Positions 1 to 7,776 of a stretch of 64,000 nucleotides of DNA are shown here, one piece after another. The notes under the pieces are model-generated. The model saw only the letters and a program-made list of their open reading frames with translations. It was not told the origin of the DNA and did no database searches. Within the stretch, counting starts at the first letter, position 1. Every line of letters starts with the position of its first letter. Both the position numbers and the translations under genes were made by a program. This DNA is from Gammaproteobacteria bacterium (GTDB lineage: Bacteria; Pseudomonadota; Gammaproteobacteria; GCA-001735895), in NCBI GenBank assembly GCA_018669845.1, contig JABHSO010000013.1, forward strand, positions 1 to 64,000, read 5' to 3'.

Positions 1-5
1 ACTAC

Positions 6-224
6 CTAGAAAATACCGCGCATTCGCAACAGCTTCAGGATCAGCACAACAAAGGGCGAACCGTGCATCAACAGGTCAAAGATATCAAGCGGCTTCACCA
101 GCGTTCCTGCTGAGAGCATCTTCAGCTTTTCCCATAGATGAGGCTCAGGAACAAAGGGCGCTAGCCCCAAAAAGAGACAGGCGATTACTATCATCTGCAA
201 TGAAATATTATCTAACCAGGCCAC
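6..224 (-). CDS. small two-helix inner-membrane protein, unknown function
   Basis: Encodes about 72 residues. A hydrophobic segment (about residues 5-25) is followed by a Pro-rich turn (FVPEPHLWEKL), an amphipathic stretch, and a second hydrophobic segment near the C-terminus (FVVLILKLL). I recall short proteins of this pattern in gammaproteobacteria, often auto-named 'RND transporter', but at this size it cannot be a transporter. I chose the GTG at 224 because an AGGAG lies six bases before it; the frame can also open at a TTG at 230, but that TTG abuts the AGGAG. Function unknown. It stands alone, downstream of the RIO kinase gene on the same strand. Confidence 0.6.
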   Translation of the reverse strand: MAWLDNISLQMIVIACLFLGLAPFVPEPHLWEKLKMLSAGTLVKPLDIFDLLMHGSPFVVLILKLLRMRGIF

Positions 225-322
225 TAACAACTCCTACTAAGCTTTTCATAAAGTTCTCTAATTGTATATCCAGTTACCTGTAACCTATCTTGCTATCACC
301 AATAATCAACATTCATCAATTA

Positions 323-1168
323 TTAAGCTTGCCTCATGCGTTCCTGTCGTTCCATCTCTTCCACCATTGCCGCTTTAATTTCCAGCAACACAGAATCCAC
401 ATCGGCTGTCTGAGCACTTTCTTCAAAACATCCTGTAAGCTCTATCTCCGGGTGTAAATCACCCGCCTCATACAGTGCCCATATTTCCCTGGCATACCTG
501 GTAGCAAGTAATTCTGGAGCATACAGTCCGTAGTACTCGGTTATTTTGTTAACGTCTCGCTCAAAGAAGTGCCGGGCATTGTTATTAGCAGTCGAATCAA
601 CTGCTTGAGGAAGGTCGATTATTACCGGGCCATAATCATCTACCAGCACATTAAATTCTGATAGATCACCGTGAACTAAGCCTGTACAAAGCATACGAGT
701 TACATAACGCATCATAATGGCATGATCTTCCAGAGCCTGCTCTGTAGACATTGACACATCGTTTAAGCGCGGCGCTACCTGACCTTCATCATCCGTGATC
801 AATTCCATTATCAGCACACCGTCAAAACAGCCATAAGGTCTGGGAACTCGTACATCTATATCAGCCAGCCGATATAATGCATCTACTTCGGCATTTTGCC
901 AGGCCTGTTCCTGCTCGTTACGACCGAATTTTGAGCCTTTCTCCATCGCTCGGGCACGACGGCTATTACGCACCTTGCGTCCCTCCTGGTAGAGCACGGC
1001 CTGCTTAAAGCTACGTTTATATACTTCCTTATAGATTTTGGCACAGCGCACCTCGGAACCGCATCGCACCACATATACATCGGCCTCTTTACCACTCATC
1101 AGCGGGCGGATAACTTCATCAACCAGACCCTCTTCAATCAATGGGAGTATTCGTTTTGGAATTTTCAT
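323..1168 (-). CDS. RIO-family serine protein kinase
   Basis: A 281-residue atypical protein kinase of the RIO1 type. The nucleotide-binding loop is SGKEADVYVV, the ATP-anchoring lysine lies in CAKIYK, the catalytic loop is LVHGDLSEFNVLV, and the metal-binding motif is IIDLPQAVD; all key residues are present. RIO kinases phosphorylate or autophosphorylate Ser and have ATPase activity; in eukaryotes they act in ribosome maturation, but the bacterial role is unclear. The C-terminal 40 residues are acidic and helical. The ATG at 1168 begins directly at the conserved N-terminal helix. An inverted repeat (CTTATAC...GTATAAG) sits 6-28 bases upstream of the start and may be a regulatory site. Confidence 0.92.
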   Translation of the reverse strand: MKIPKRILPLIEEGLVDEVIRPLMSGKEADVYVVRCGSEVRCAKIYKEVYKRSFKQAVLYQEGRKVRNSRRARAMEKGSKFGRNEQEQAWQNAEVDALYRLADIDVRVPRPYGCFDGVLIMELITDDEGQVAPRLNDVSMSTEQALEDHAIMMRYVTRMLCTGLVHGDLSEFNVLVDDYGPVIIDLPQAVDSTANNNARHFFERDVNKITEYYGLYAPELLATRYAREIWALYEAGDLHPEIELTGCFEESAQTADVDSVLLEIKAAMVEEMERQERMRQA

Positions 1169-1173
1169 GGCGC

Positions 1174-1196
1174 CTTATACCCTATTTCTGTATAAG
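1174..1196. promoter_or_regulatory. inverted repeat upstream of the RIO kinase start
   Basis: CTTATAC and GTATAAG form a perfect 7-bp inverted repeat with a 9-base spacer, just upstream of the minus-strand kinase start. It could be an operator or simply an AT-rich promoter hairpin. There is no T-tract, so I do not call it a terminator. Confidence 0.35.
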
Positions 1197-1530
1197 ATGA
1201 AATAATCGAGAGGAAGATTAAGAAGACCTTTATAGTAAATTTAGCAAACTTTCGGGGCAGAATATGCAGTTTGAAAGTTCATTTCAATTTATCCAGGAGG
1301 AGTTCTCTTACTACTTAAATCATGGGATGGTACCTTTGACTATTCCAGTGCATAGCTGATGTAGTCACAAAATTTTCTTCCATTATCAGTTTAACATTGA
1401 CATTATCTGGAGTCAGTTTGGATACGCTTTCCGGTACTAATGCTACTCCCTGCCTACAACTCACATACGGTAAGCGACTGTAATTTTCATTGTTGTATTT
1501 TGTATAAAAATTTTATTAGGAGATTCCAGG
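1197..1530. other. intergenic region before the leader-peptide gene
   Basis: No clear gene. A 31-codon open frame (1264-1359, ATG) exists after a GGGGCAG stretch, but its product (MQFESSFQFIQEEF...) matches nothing I recognise and I do not call it. The last 60 bases are AT-rich and hold promoter-like sequence (TATAAA at 1503-1508) and the ribosome binding site AGGAG (1518-1522) of the peptide gene at 1531. Confidence 0.4.
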
Positions 1531-1725
1531 ATGGCTGTTATAAAAATTGAAAATTTACCCATTATTGAAGACCTCAACGATAAGCAGAGCAAGAATATCT
1601 ATGGGGGCGGCTGGTCATCTACACTGGGTCTGGACCCAGCCAGGTTTGGCCTGGATCCGGCAAAGTTTGGTTCTGATCAGGAAAAATCTGATTCTGACGG
1701 TACTGATCCGGCTAAATTTAGTTAG
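1531..1725 (+). CDS. peptide with double-glycine-type leader and DPAK/RF repeats (candidate secreted/RiPP-like precursor)
   Basis: A 64-residue peptide. Residues 1-27 look like a bacteriocin-type leader: acidic helix, then LNDKQSKNIYGGG, matching the general pattern of hydrophobic and acidic residues followed by I-x-GG. The part after the glycines holds GLDPARF, GLDPAKF, a degenerate unit GSDQEKS, and TDPAKFS. The two clean units are 21-bp tandem copies that differ almost only at silent third positions, which argues for selection on the protein. AGGAG lies 8 bases before the ATG. No processing enzyme, peptidase-transporter or immunity gene is adjacent; the next gene (cyclic-nucleotide-binding protein) is convergent. 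Leader and repeats are seen; secretion or modification is inference. Confidence 0.62.
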   Translation: MAVIKIENLPIIEDLNDKQSKNIYGGGWSSTLGLDPARFGLDPAKFGSDQEKSDSDGTDPAKFS

Positions 1726-1776
1726 CCTCAACCAGAGTGTCTATTTACACTCTCTGGAATTTTTCATTAAGAATCG

Positions 1777-2250
1777 TTACGCCCAGCCAGCCGGAGACCA
1801 GCTATCCATCATCTTTATGCGCGCTGCATGCAAACGTTCTGACATCAGACCGGCAAACATTTTCATGAGTGTATAACCAAATTTGTTATCGGTTTCGCAA
1901 TGTTGCAGCAAGGCCTTGCCATCGAAAACCAAAACTCTAGAATCGAGCTCTGCCATCGCCTCGAATGTCCATTTGTACGGCGGTATCAGCCAGGACCACC
2001 CCAGGATATCGCTGGTCCCTAATGTCTGCACCACCAAAGCTGGCCCCATAATAGCAGGGACTTGCACCTTGATTGAACCATCCAGCAGTATGTAGAATTT
2101 GTCTGCCAGATCCATCTGCCTGAACAACATATCACCGACGACGAACGACTTTTCCTGCGCGTGCTGAATGAGAATCTCTATATGTGCTGGATCGAGATTG
2201 GAAAAAGTGTTGTGTGACCGGAGATAGATTGCTATTTCATCTTGTGTCAA
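1777..2250 (-). CDS. stand-alone cyclic-nucleotide-binding domain protein
   Basis: 157 residues. Residues 15-125 form a CAP-type cyclic-nucleotide-binding fold: FSNLDPAHIEIL helix, FVVGDMLFRQMDLADKFYILLDGSIKV strand region, then DILGWSWLIPPYKWTFEAMAELDSRVLVFDG. The phosphate-binding cassette lacks the usual Gly-Glu-x-Ala-Leu motif of true cAMP receptors and has GWSWLIPPYKW instead, so the ligand may differ. There is no helix-turn-helix after the C-helix, so it is not a CRP-type DNA-binding regulator. The start is a TTG at 2250 with AGAGG upstream; no good ATG exists. It is convergent with the leader-peptide gene. Confidence 0.75.
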   Translation of the reverse strand: MTQDEIAIYLRSHNTFSNLDPAHIEILIQHAQEKSFVVGDMLFRQMDLADKFYILLDGSIKVQVPAIMGPALVVQTLGTSDILGWSWLIPPYKWTFEAMAELDSRVLVFDGKALLQHCETDNKFGYTLMKMFAGLMSERLHAARIKMMDSWSPAGWA

Positions 2251-2414
2251 GGCTCGAACCTCTATTCTAGTGGTTGGCTGGTGAATGCTTCATCAGGCCG
2301 TTATTTAAAGAAATAATGACACGTAACTTTAACATATGCATAGATAAGCACAACTTATTACACTGTAATCCATTCCTTATCAGCGACCGGTAGTGGATAG
2401 GACTTTTAAACTTT

Positions 2415-3383
2415 TTATACTTCCCTGTCTTTTGATGGTGGCAACTCGAAGTGCTTCCGATATACACGAGCAAACACTGCTTGAGATGAAAAACCACAGG
2501 AATAAGCGATTGTACTTACCTGCAATGATGTTTGTCTGAGAAGAATGCGTGCTCGTTCAATTCGTAGGTGAATATAATACTCGTTGGGAGTTACTCCCAT
2601 AAATTTCCCAAAAACTCGTTCAAGTTGTCGTTGTGATATGCCAATTTGTAAAGCTATTACCGGGACTTTCAAGGGTTGGGCCAGATTGGCTTCCATAACC
2701 TGAACAGCTGCGATCAGGGATGGATCAGATTTATTTAACCGATCACGCTTAATCAACCGTTGTTCTGTTTGACCTGCACGAATGCCGCCCAGGATTGCAC
2801 ATTCGGCAACTCCAACTGAGAGTTCTGTGCCATGCTGCTGACGGATCAGGTGCAGCATCATATCAATTCCGGAGGAACCACCTGAACAGGTCCAGCGGTT
2901 TTTGTCGATGGTAAAAATCTCACTGGTGAGAATTACTTTTGGAAACTTCTCTGCAAATCCTGTGGCATTTTCCCAATGAATAGTCGCCCGACATCTATCC
3001 AGCAAACCTGCACGTGCCAGAATGTAAGAGCCCGTGTCGATAGAACCCAGAATCATCCCTAGCATTGCTGATTTCCGAAGTGTGGCCAGAAGCTCAGGGG
3101 TAGAATGTTGCTCAAGATCAAAACTGGCACATACGATCAGCATATCGCAGTTTGAGACTGCTTGAAGGTTATTCTCTATCACCAGGCAGGTCCCATTGCT
3201 TGAAGTTATGTGGGAGCCTTTTGGTGTTATCAATAACCATTCGTAAAGAGGGTAACCGCTTACCCAGTTCGCTTCACGTAGCGGCTCCATGACACAGGAC
3301 AAGGCAATCATTGAAAACTTTGGAAGGACTAAAAAACCTATACGATAAGGTCTGACAGGAGGTGAATTGATTAGAGAATCCAT
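2415..3383 (-). CDS. GlxA/AraC-family transcriptional regulator with DJ-1/PfpI-like domain
   Basis: 322 residues. Residues about 15-190 form a DJ-1/PfpI-like (class I glutamine amidotransferase-like) sensor domain; about 215-315 is an AraC-type double helix-turn-helix (VIALQIGISQRQLERVFGKF and IAYSCGFSSQAVFARVYRKHF). Proteins of this layout, such as GbdR and CdhR, control catabolism of glycine betaine, carnitine and related quaternary or methylated amines. The gene is divergent from the CoA-transferase gene with about 120 bases between, so it likely controls that operon. The ATG at 3383 is preferred over an upstream TTG at 3398; neither has a strong ribosome binding site. Confidence 0.88.
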   Translation of the reverse strand: MDSLINSPPVRPYRIGFLVLPKFSMIALSCVMEPLREANWVSGYPLYEWLLITPKGSHITSSNGTCLVIENNLQAVSNCDMLIVCASFDLEQHSTPELLATLRKSAMLGMILGSIDTGSYILARAGLLDRCRATIHWENATGFAEKFPKVILTSEIFTIDKNRWTCSGGSSGIDMMLHLIRQQHGTELSVGVAECAILGGIRAGQTEQRLIKRDRLNKSDPSLIAAVQVMEANLAQPLKVPVIALQIGISQRQLERVFGKFMGVTPNEYYIHLRIERARILLRQTSLQVSTIAYSCGFSSQAVFARVYRKHFELPPSKDREV

Positions 3384-3502
3384 ATACAAAAAGATCAAGC
3401 ATTTGACGAATTAAGTCAAGTTAGATTATATCCAGCATGCTACGATTTTCAATATTCTGCCACCCTCTGTCATACACACTAACTAAAATTACAGGGTATA
3501 TA

Positions 3503-6004
3503 ATGTCCGAGCAATCATCCCAACTGCCCCTCACCGGGTATCAGGTTATCGAATTTGGCCACTATATAGCTGGCCCTGCAGTTGGCATGATGTTAGCTGA
3601 CCTGGGAGCAGATGTAGTCAGCATTACACCACCTGGTGGCTTTAAATGGAATCAGGCCGTCAGCCACATTCTAAACCGAAACAAGAAAATCGTTGAAATT
3701 GATCTTAAGTCCAGTGAAGGGCTGAATCAGGCGAAGACTCTTGTCAAACAAGCAGACTTGCTGATTGAAAATTTCCGACCGAGTGTTATGCAGCGGCTGG
3801 GACTGGGTGTTGAGGTCCTTCGATCTGACAACCCGAGTTTAATTTATCTTTCATTACCTGGTTTTGCCTCAACAGACACCGAGAGAAGCGGTCTACGAGC
3901 TTTTGAAGGAATTATATCTGCAGCCTCCGGGCAATTTACCGACATGGGTCTGAACCGGGTTCTGCTGGGAATCAACCCAAGCTACTCACCTCTACCTCTG
4001 GCCTCAGCGTATGGTGCCGTGCTAGGAGCCAATGCTGCAATATTGGCACTGTTTCATCGTCAACGTACCGGGCAAGGAGATTATATCGAGGTGCCACTTG
4101 CATCTGCTTTAATGGAGGGACTCGTTTATAATTCACAACGAGTAGAGCGCTACCCGGAGCGGTATAAATCTCCCAGGGAAAAGGAAATCGAACGTCGTCA
4201 GGCAGTCGGACTACCGATGAACTTAAGCTTTGATGATCTTCAGGAGTTTCTTGATCCATTTTATCGTAGTTACCCATGTTCAGATGGACGCCTGTTTTAT
4301 GTTGTCAGTGCTTCACATACAGACCATGCAAAGCGCACTCTAAAAGCTCTTGGTATCTGGAAGGAAATAAAAGCTGCGGGAATTCCACAACAGGAAAACT
4401 GGTACAAACCAAAAAATGAGTGGCTTACTGATTGTGCATTAGGGGCTTACCCGCTTAATCGATATTGGGCCGATATTGTATCAAAGGCTATGGCAAGGGC
4501 TTTTTTAGAGAAAACGGCATATGAATGGGAACACTTGTTTGGCAAAAAACGAGTGCCGGGACGAGCTCACAGAACTACTCAAGAATGGCTTCACTGTGAT
4601 CATGCAATCAAATCAGGTTTGATCAACACGCGTATTGACCCTCTTTTGGGTAAATTGCATTCCATTGGTCCAGTGAGCTGGTTGACTGATTCAGCAGAAA
4701 CTTCTGTTCAACAGGTATCGGCAAAAAGATGCAAAGCAGATGAAATCAAATGGAATAAACCAGAGCAACTAACCCAATCCGATTCGGCATTGTTATCCCA
4801 GGGGCGGCAGTGGCTGTCCGGTATAAAAGTGCTGGATATGACAAATGTTATCGCCGGCCCCACAATTGCTTCTTTTCTGTCCCGCTTTGGTGCTCATGTC
4901 ATAAAACTTGATCCTGTAAAATCAACATTTGATCCGTGGAACACTATCGTTTTTGGGATGCAGGCAGGACGAGGCAAAGAGAGTATTCTCGCAGATATTA
5001 AATCAACTGAAGGTCAAAATATTTTCCACCAGCTTATTGAATGGGCTGATATTGTGACCATAAATGCAGTTGACCGACAGGTTAATAATCTAGGGCTGGA
5101 CGAAGATAATCTTAAAAAAATAAACCCGCGAGCGATTCTATGCCAGGTTGATGCATTTGGAGGTCCACAACGAGGATCCATGAGCGACCACCTGGGCTAT
5201 GACGACACGGTTCAAGCTGCAACTGGAGTGATGATTCGATTTGGCGGCTCAAGGCAAACTCCCGAGGAGCATGCACATTTTGGCACGATTGATGTGCTGG
5301 GTGGTTTTTGTGCCGTAACGGCGTTAGCTGCTGCATTGCTTCGCCGGGAAAAAACCGGACATGTTTGCAGGGCTCGCAGTTCGCTTATGTCAGCGGGACA
5401 ACTCATTCAGATGCCTTTTATGTATGATCACCCGGAGCGCGAACCCTTTGATGAACCCAGTGGTAGAGATGTATTGGGTTATGGAGCACATTATCGATTT
5501 TATGAAGCGAGCGACGGCTGGTTTTTTCTTGCCTGTGCTGATCAGGGTGAGTTAGAAAAACTTGCATCATTGTCTGCATTTAAACACATAGGTGCCGTGG
5601 AGAATCAGGAGGAGTACTTGGTAAAAAAGTTTGCTGGATTCACAGTTGCAGAATGCGTTGAACTACTCACAAAACTGGATATTGGTGCAGTTCGTCCATC
5701 TTCCCTGGCAGATTTGCGTGATCAATATATTGGTACTGAACAATCAGAAATAAATAAACAGGGTAGTAGCTATCAATTTGTGCGCCATAATATTGCCAGT
5801 GCAGGGCGTTGGGTCGAACTTTTTGCGCCTTGCGCCATCCGTCCTCAAGCGGGAGAAATCAAGGCTTTTCCACCGGCTGAGAAATATGGTAAATCCACAA
5901 GAAAAATACTCTCAATGCTTGGATATTCTGAGCAAAAAATTGACCATTTGTTAGCCCAATCCATTGTTTCATCAGGGTGGTGCGAGAATTACCTGCCTGA
6001 GTAA
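3503..6004 (+). CDS. fused class III (CaiB/BaiF-type) CoA-transferase, DddD-like architecture
   Basis: About 833 residues in two complete CaiB/BaiF domains: residues about 10-395 (YQVIEFGHYIAGPAVGMMLADLGADV) and about 435-825 (IKVLDMTNVIAGPTIASFLSRFGAHV). In homodimeric family members each chain has a catalytic Asp near residue 169 that forms an acyl-anhydride. Aligning both halves on the following G-x(18)-TG helix puts Asp597 at that position in the C-terminal half (TIDVLGGF) but Ser168 in the N-terminal half (PLASAYG). DddD, which converts DMSP to DMS and 3-hydroxypropionyl-CoA, has the same size and a single active Asp in its second half. Start: the ATG at 3503 has AGGG upstream and begins at the conserved N-terminus. 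Twelve bases separate it from the next gene. The substrate cannot be read from sequence. Confidence 0.88.
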   Translation: MSEQSSQLPLTGYQVIEFGHYIAGPAVGMMLADLGADVVSITPPGGFKWNQAVSHILNRNKKIVEIDLKSSEGLNQAKTLVKQADLLIENFRPSVMQRLGLGVEVLRSDNPSLIYLSLPGFASTDTERSGLRAFEGIISAASGQFTDMGLNRVLLGINPSYSPLPLASAYGAVLGANAAILALFHRQRTGQGDYIEVPLASALMEGLVYNSQRVERYPERYKSPREKEIERRQAVGLPMNLSFDDLQEFLDPFYRSYPCSDGRLFYVVSASHTDHAKRTLKALGIWKEIKAAGIPQQENWYKPKNEWLTDCALGAYPLNRYWADIVSKAMARAFLEKTAYEWEHLFGKKRVPGRAHRTTQEWLHCDHAIKSGLINTRIDPLLGKLHSIGPVSWLTDSAETSVQQVSAKRCKADEIKWNKPEQLTQSDSALLSQGRQWLSGIKVLDMTNVIAGPTIASFLSRFGAHVIKLDPVKSTFDPWNTIVFGMQAGRGKESILADIKSTEGQNIFHQLIEWADIVTINAVDRQVNNLGLDEDNLKKINPRAILCQVDAFGGPQRGSMSDHLGYDDTVQAATGVMIRFGGSRQTPEEHAHFGTIDVLGGFCAVTALAAALLRREKTGHVCRARSSLMSAGQLIQMPFMYDHPEREPFDEPSGRDVLGYGAHYRFYEASDGWFFLACADQGELEKLASLSAFKHIGAVENQEEYLVKKFAGFTVAECVELLTKLDIGAVRPSSLADLRDQYIGTEQSEINKQGSSYQFVRHNIASAGRWVELFAPCAIRPQAGEIKAFPPAEKYGKSTRKILSMLGYSEQKIDHLLAQSIVSSGWCENYLPE

Positions 6005-6016
6005 GAGGAGAAAAAA

Positions 6017-7666
6017 ATGAAACGCGATAACTCAAGACTTAAGCAAAAAGATTTATGGGGTGGCTATACACGGCCAGGTGCACCCAGATCAGTCCATGAT
6101 TGTTATTATCAGCACGCCAGTAATGACCCGGAAGTACCACAGCTTTGGGCCTATACGAGTAAACTTTCACATGCGAATACAGATAACGTAGAACTTCATG
6201 TCAACACGACTGCGCCAGCATTTGATATTTTAATATACCGTGATGGTGTACAACGCCTGGAGGTGCACCGACAACAGGCTGTTATGGGTCACTTTTTCAC
6301 TACTCCTGATGATTGTTCAGTCAGCGGATGTGACTGGCCGATAACCTTAAGTATTGCAATCGATTCCAGCTGGGTTTCAGGTGGCTATATTGTGGAGCTT
6401 AACGCAACAGCTGCAGATGGTTCGCCTTTATCATATGACCATGTATTTTTTGTACGTCCTGATGAAAATATTGATAAAAGTGGTCGATTATTGTTGGTAG
6501 CTGCGACTGGTACCTGGACCGCCTATAATGACTGGGGCGGATCAAATCACTATGAAGGAATCACAGGATCTACAGGTGATCTGTTTTCCCCAACTCTCAG
6601 CCACCAACGTCCTTTTGCACCAGGCTTTGTCAAGCTGCCTCATGATGCCCCACGTATCCCTTTGTCTGAACCTCCTGAAATGGGTGCCGATGTCTGTTAT
6701 CCCCATATGGATTGGGCATATGAAAATGGCTATTCTAAAAAATATGCATCAGCTGGTTGGGCAAGTTATGAAAGATATTATGTACATTGGCTGGAAGAAG
6801 TCGGTTATGACATTGATATTATTGCTCAGCATGACCTCCAGTATTACCCGGAAATTGTCAGTGGCTATGATTGTCTGACCACCATTGGTCATGACGAATA
6901 CTGGTCATGGGAGATGCGCGATACTATCGACAACTATGTAAAACAGGGGGGGAATATTGCACGTTTTGCGGGTAACTTCATGTGGCAAACGAGGATAGAA
7001 AACGAAGGCCAGACCCAGGTTTGTTATAAATATCGAGCAAGGGAAGAAGACCCTGTTCGGGAAACAGAAGAGATAAACCGAACTACGATTTCGTGGGACG
7101 CTCCCGAAGTGGGTCGCCCCGGAGCACAAACATTTGGCTTAAGTGGTACCTTCGGGCTTTATGCTGGCTGGGGTGGATGTTGTCCACGTGGTGCTGGTGG
7201 GTTTACTATTTACCGTCCTGAGCACTGGGTATTTGAAGGAAGCGATCTCTATTACGGTGATATTTTAGGTGCTCCATCCCGGGTGTTTGGCTATGAAGTG
7301 GACGGCGTAGATTATATCATAAAAAATGGCCTTCCCTTTGCAACAGGTACAGATGGAGCACCAGATAATTTGCTTATTCTGGCTGTCGGATTAGCCACCG
7401 TGTTTGAAGCAGATCATGGTAAAGAGAACAAACTCTTTATCGGGTCAGACGATGTCGAATTCACCGCCAAAACCCTTTACGGTAATATAACACCTGAAAA
7501 TTTTAATCGATGCAAACGAGGTTCGGGCATGATTGCCCTGTTTGGCCAGGGGAAGGGGTGGGTGTTTACCGCAGGATCCTGTGAGTGGGTGGCAGGACTG
7601 ATAGATAATGATCTACATATAGAAAGAGTTACAAAAAATGTACTCAATCGATTTTTGGGGATTTAA
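6017..7666 (+). CDS. N,N-dimethylformamidase large-subunit-like amidohydrolase
   Basis: 549 residues, matching the C-terminal core of the large (beta) subunit of N,N-dimethylformamidase (DMFA2_C family), which hydrolyses dimethylformamide to dimethylamine and formate using a mononuclear iron held by two Tyr and a Glu. Diagnostic stretches are LLVAATGTWTAYNDWGGSNHY (residues about 156-176), the GHDEYWSWEMRD segment (Tyr295, probably one iron ligand), and GGNIARFAGNFMWQTR. An N-terminal beta domain precedes the core. It is shorter than the roughly 760-residue enzyme and no small subunit is encoded nearby, so the substrate is probably another amide. AGGAG lies just before the ATG. It is cotranscribed with the CoA-transferase gene (12-base gap). 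Confidence 0.82.
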   Translation: MKRDNSRLKQKDLWGGYTRPGAPRSVHDCYYQHASNDPEVPQLWAYTSKLSHANTDNVELHVNTTAPAFDILIYRDGVQRLEVHRQQAVMGHFFTTPDDCSVSGCDWPITLSIAIDSSWVSGGYIVELNATAADGSPLSYDHVFFVRPDENIDKSGRLLLVAATGTWTAYNDWGGSNHYEGITGSTGDLFSPTLSHQRPFAPGFVKLPHDAPRIPLSEPPEMGADVCYPHMDWAYENGYSKKYASAGWASYERYYVHWLEEVGYDIDIIAQHDLQYYPEIVSGYDCLTTIGHDEYWSWEMRDTIDNYVKQGGNIARFAGNFMWQTRIENEGQTQVCYKYRAREEDPVRETEEINRTTISWDAPEVGRPGAQTFGLSGTFGLYAGWGGCCPRGAGGFTIYRPEHWVFEGSDLYYGDILGAPSRVFGYEVDGVDYIIKNGLPFATGTDGAPDNLLILAVGLATVFEADHGKENKLFIGSDDVEFTAKTLYGNITPENFNRCKRGSGMIALFGQGKGWVFTAGSCEWVAGLIDNDLHIERVTKNVLNRFLGI

Positions 7667-7680
7667 GGAGCCTCTTATTA

Positions 7681-7776
7681 ATGGGAAGCAATATTAAATT
7701 TGGTAATTTTTTCAGTAGCTATGAAAAAGTTCTGCAGCAAGTGTTAATAGGGACTTATCCGAAACAGGGGGTTTAA
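7681..7776 (+). CDS. possible 31-residue ORF at end of the CoA-transferase operon
   Basis: ATG at 7681 follows TAAGGAGCC (stop of the previous gene plus a good Shine-Dalgarno) with a somewhat long spacer. The product starts MGSNIKFGNFFSSYEKV and ends after 31 codons. It overlaps the 3' end of the convergent mmgE-like gene. It resembles nothing I know and may be the stub of a gene cut off by a rearrangement. Called only because of its ribosome binding site. Confidence 0.25.
   Translation: MGSNIKFGNFFSSYEKVLQQVLIGTYPKQGV

Noticed and set aside
883-1095. 70-codon frame inside the RIO kinase gene.
   Set aside because: It is a shadow frame of a well-supported kinase gene, with no start signal and no family; several similar frames elsewhere were left out for the same reason.
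1777-2250. CRP-family transcription regulator.
   Set aside because: The protein ends after the C-helix with no helix-turn-helix.
3503-6004. Calling the gene dddD outright.
   Set aside because: The architecture fits, but the neighbours of known DMSP operons are missing and amine genes are present, so the substrate is open.
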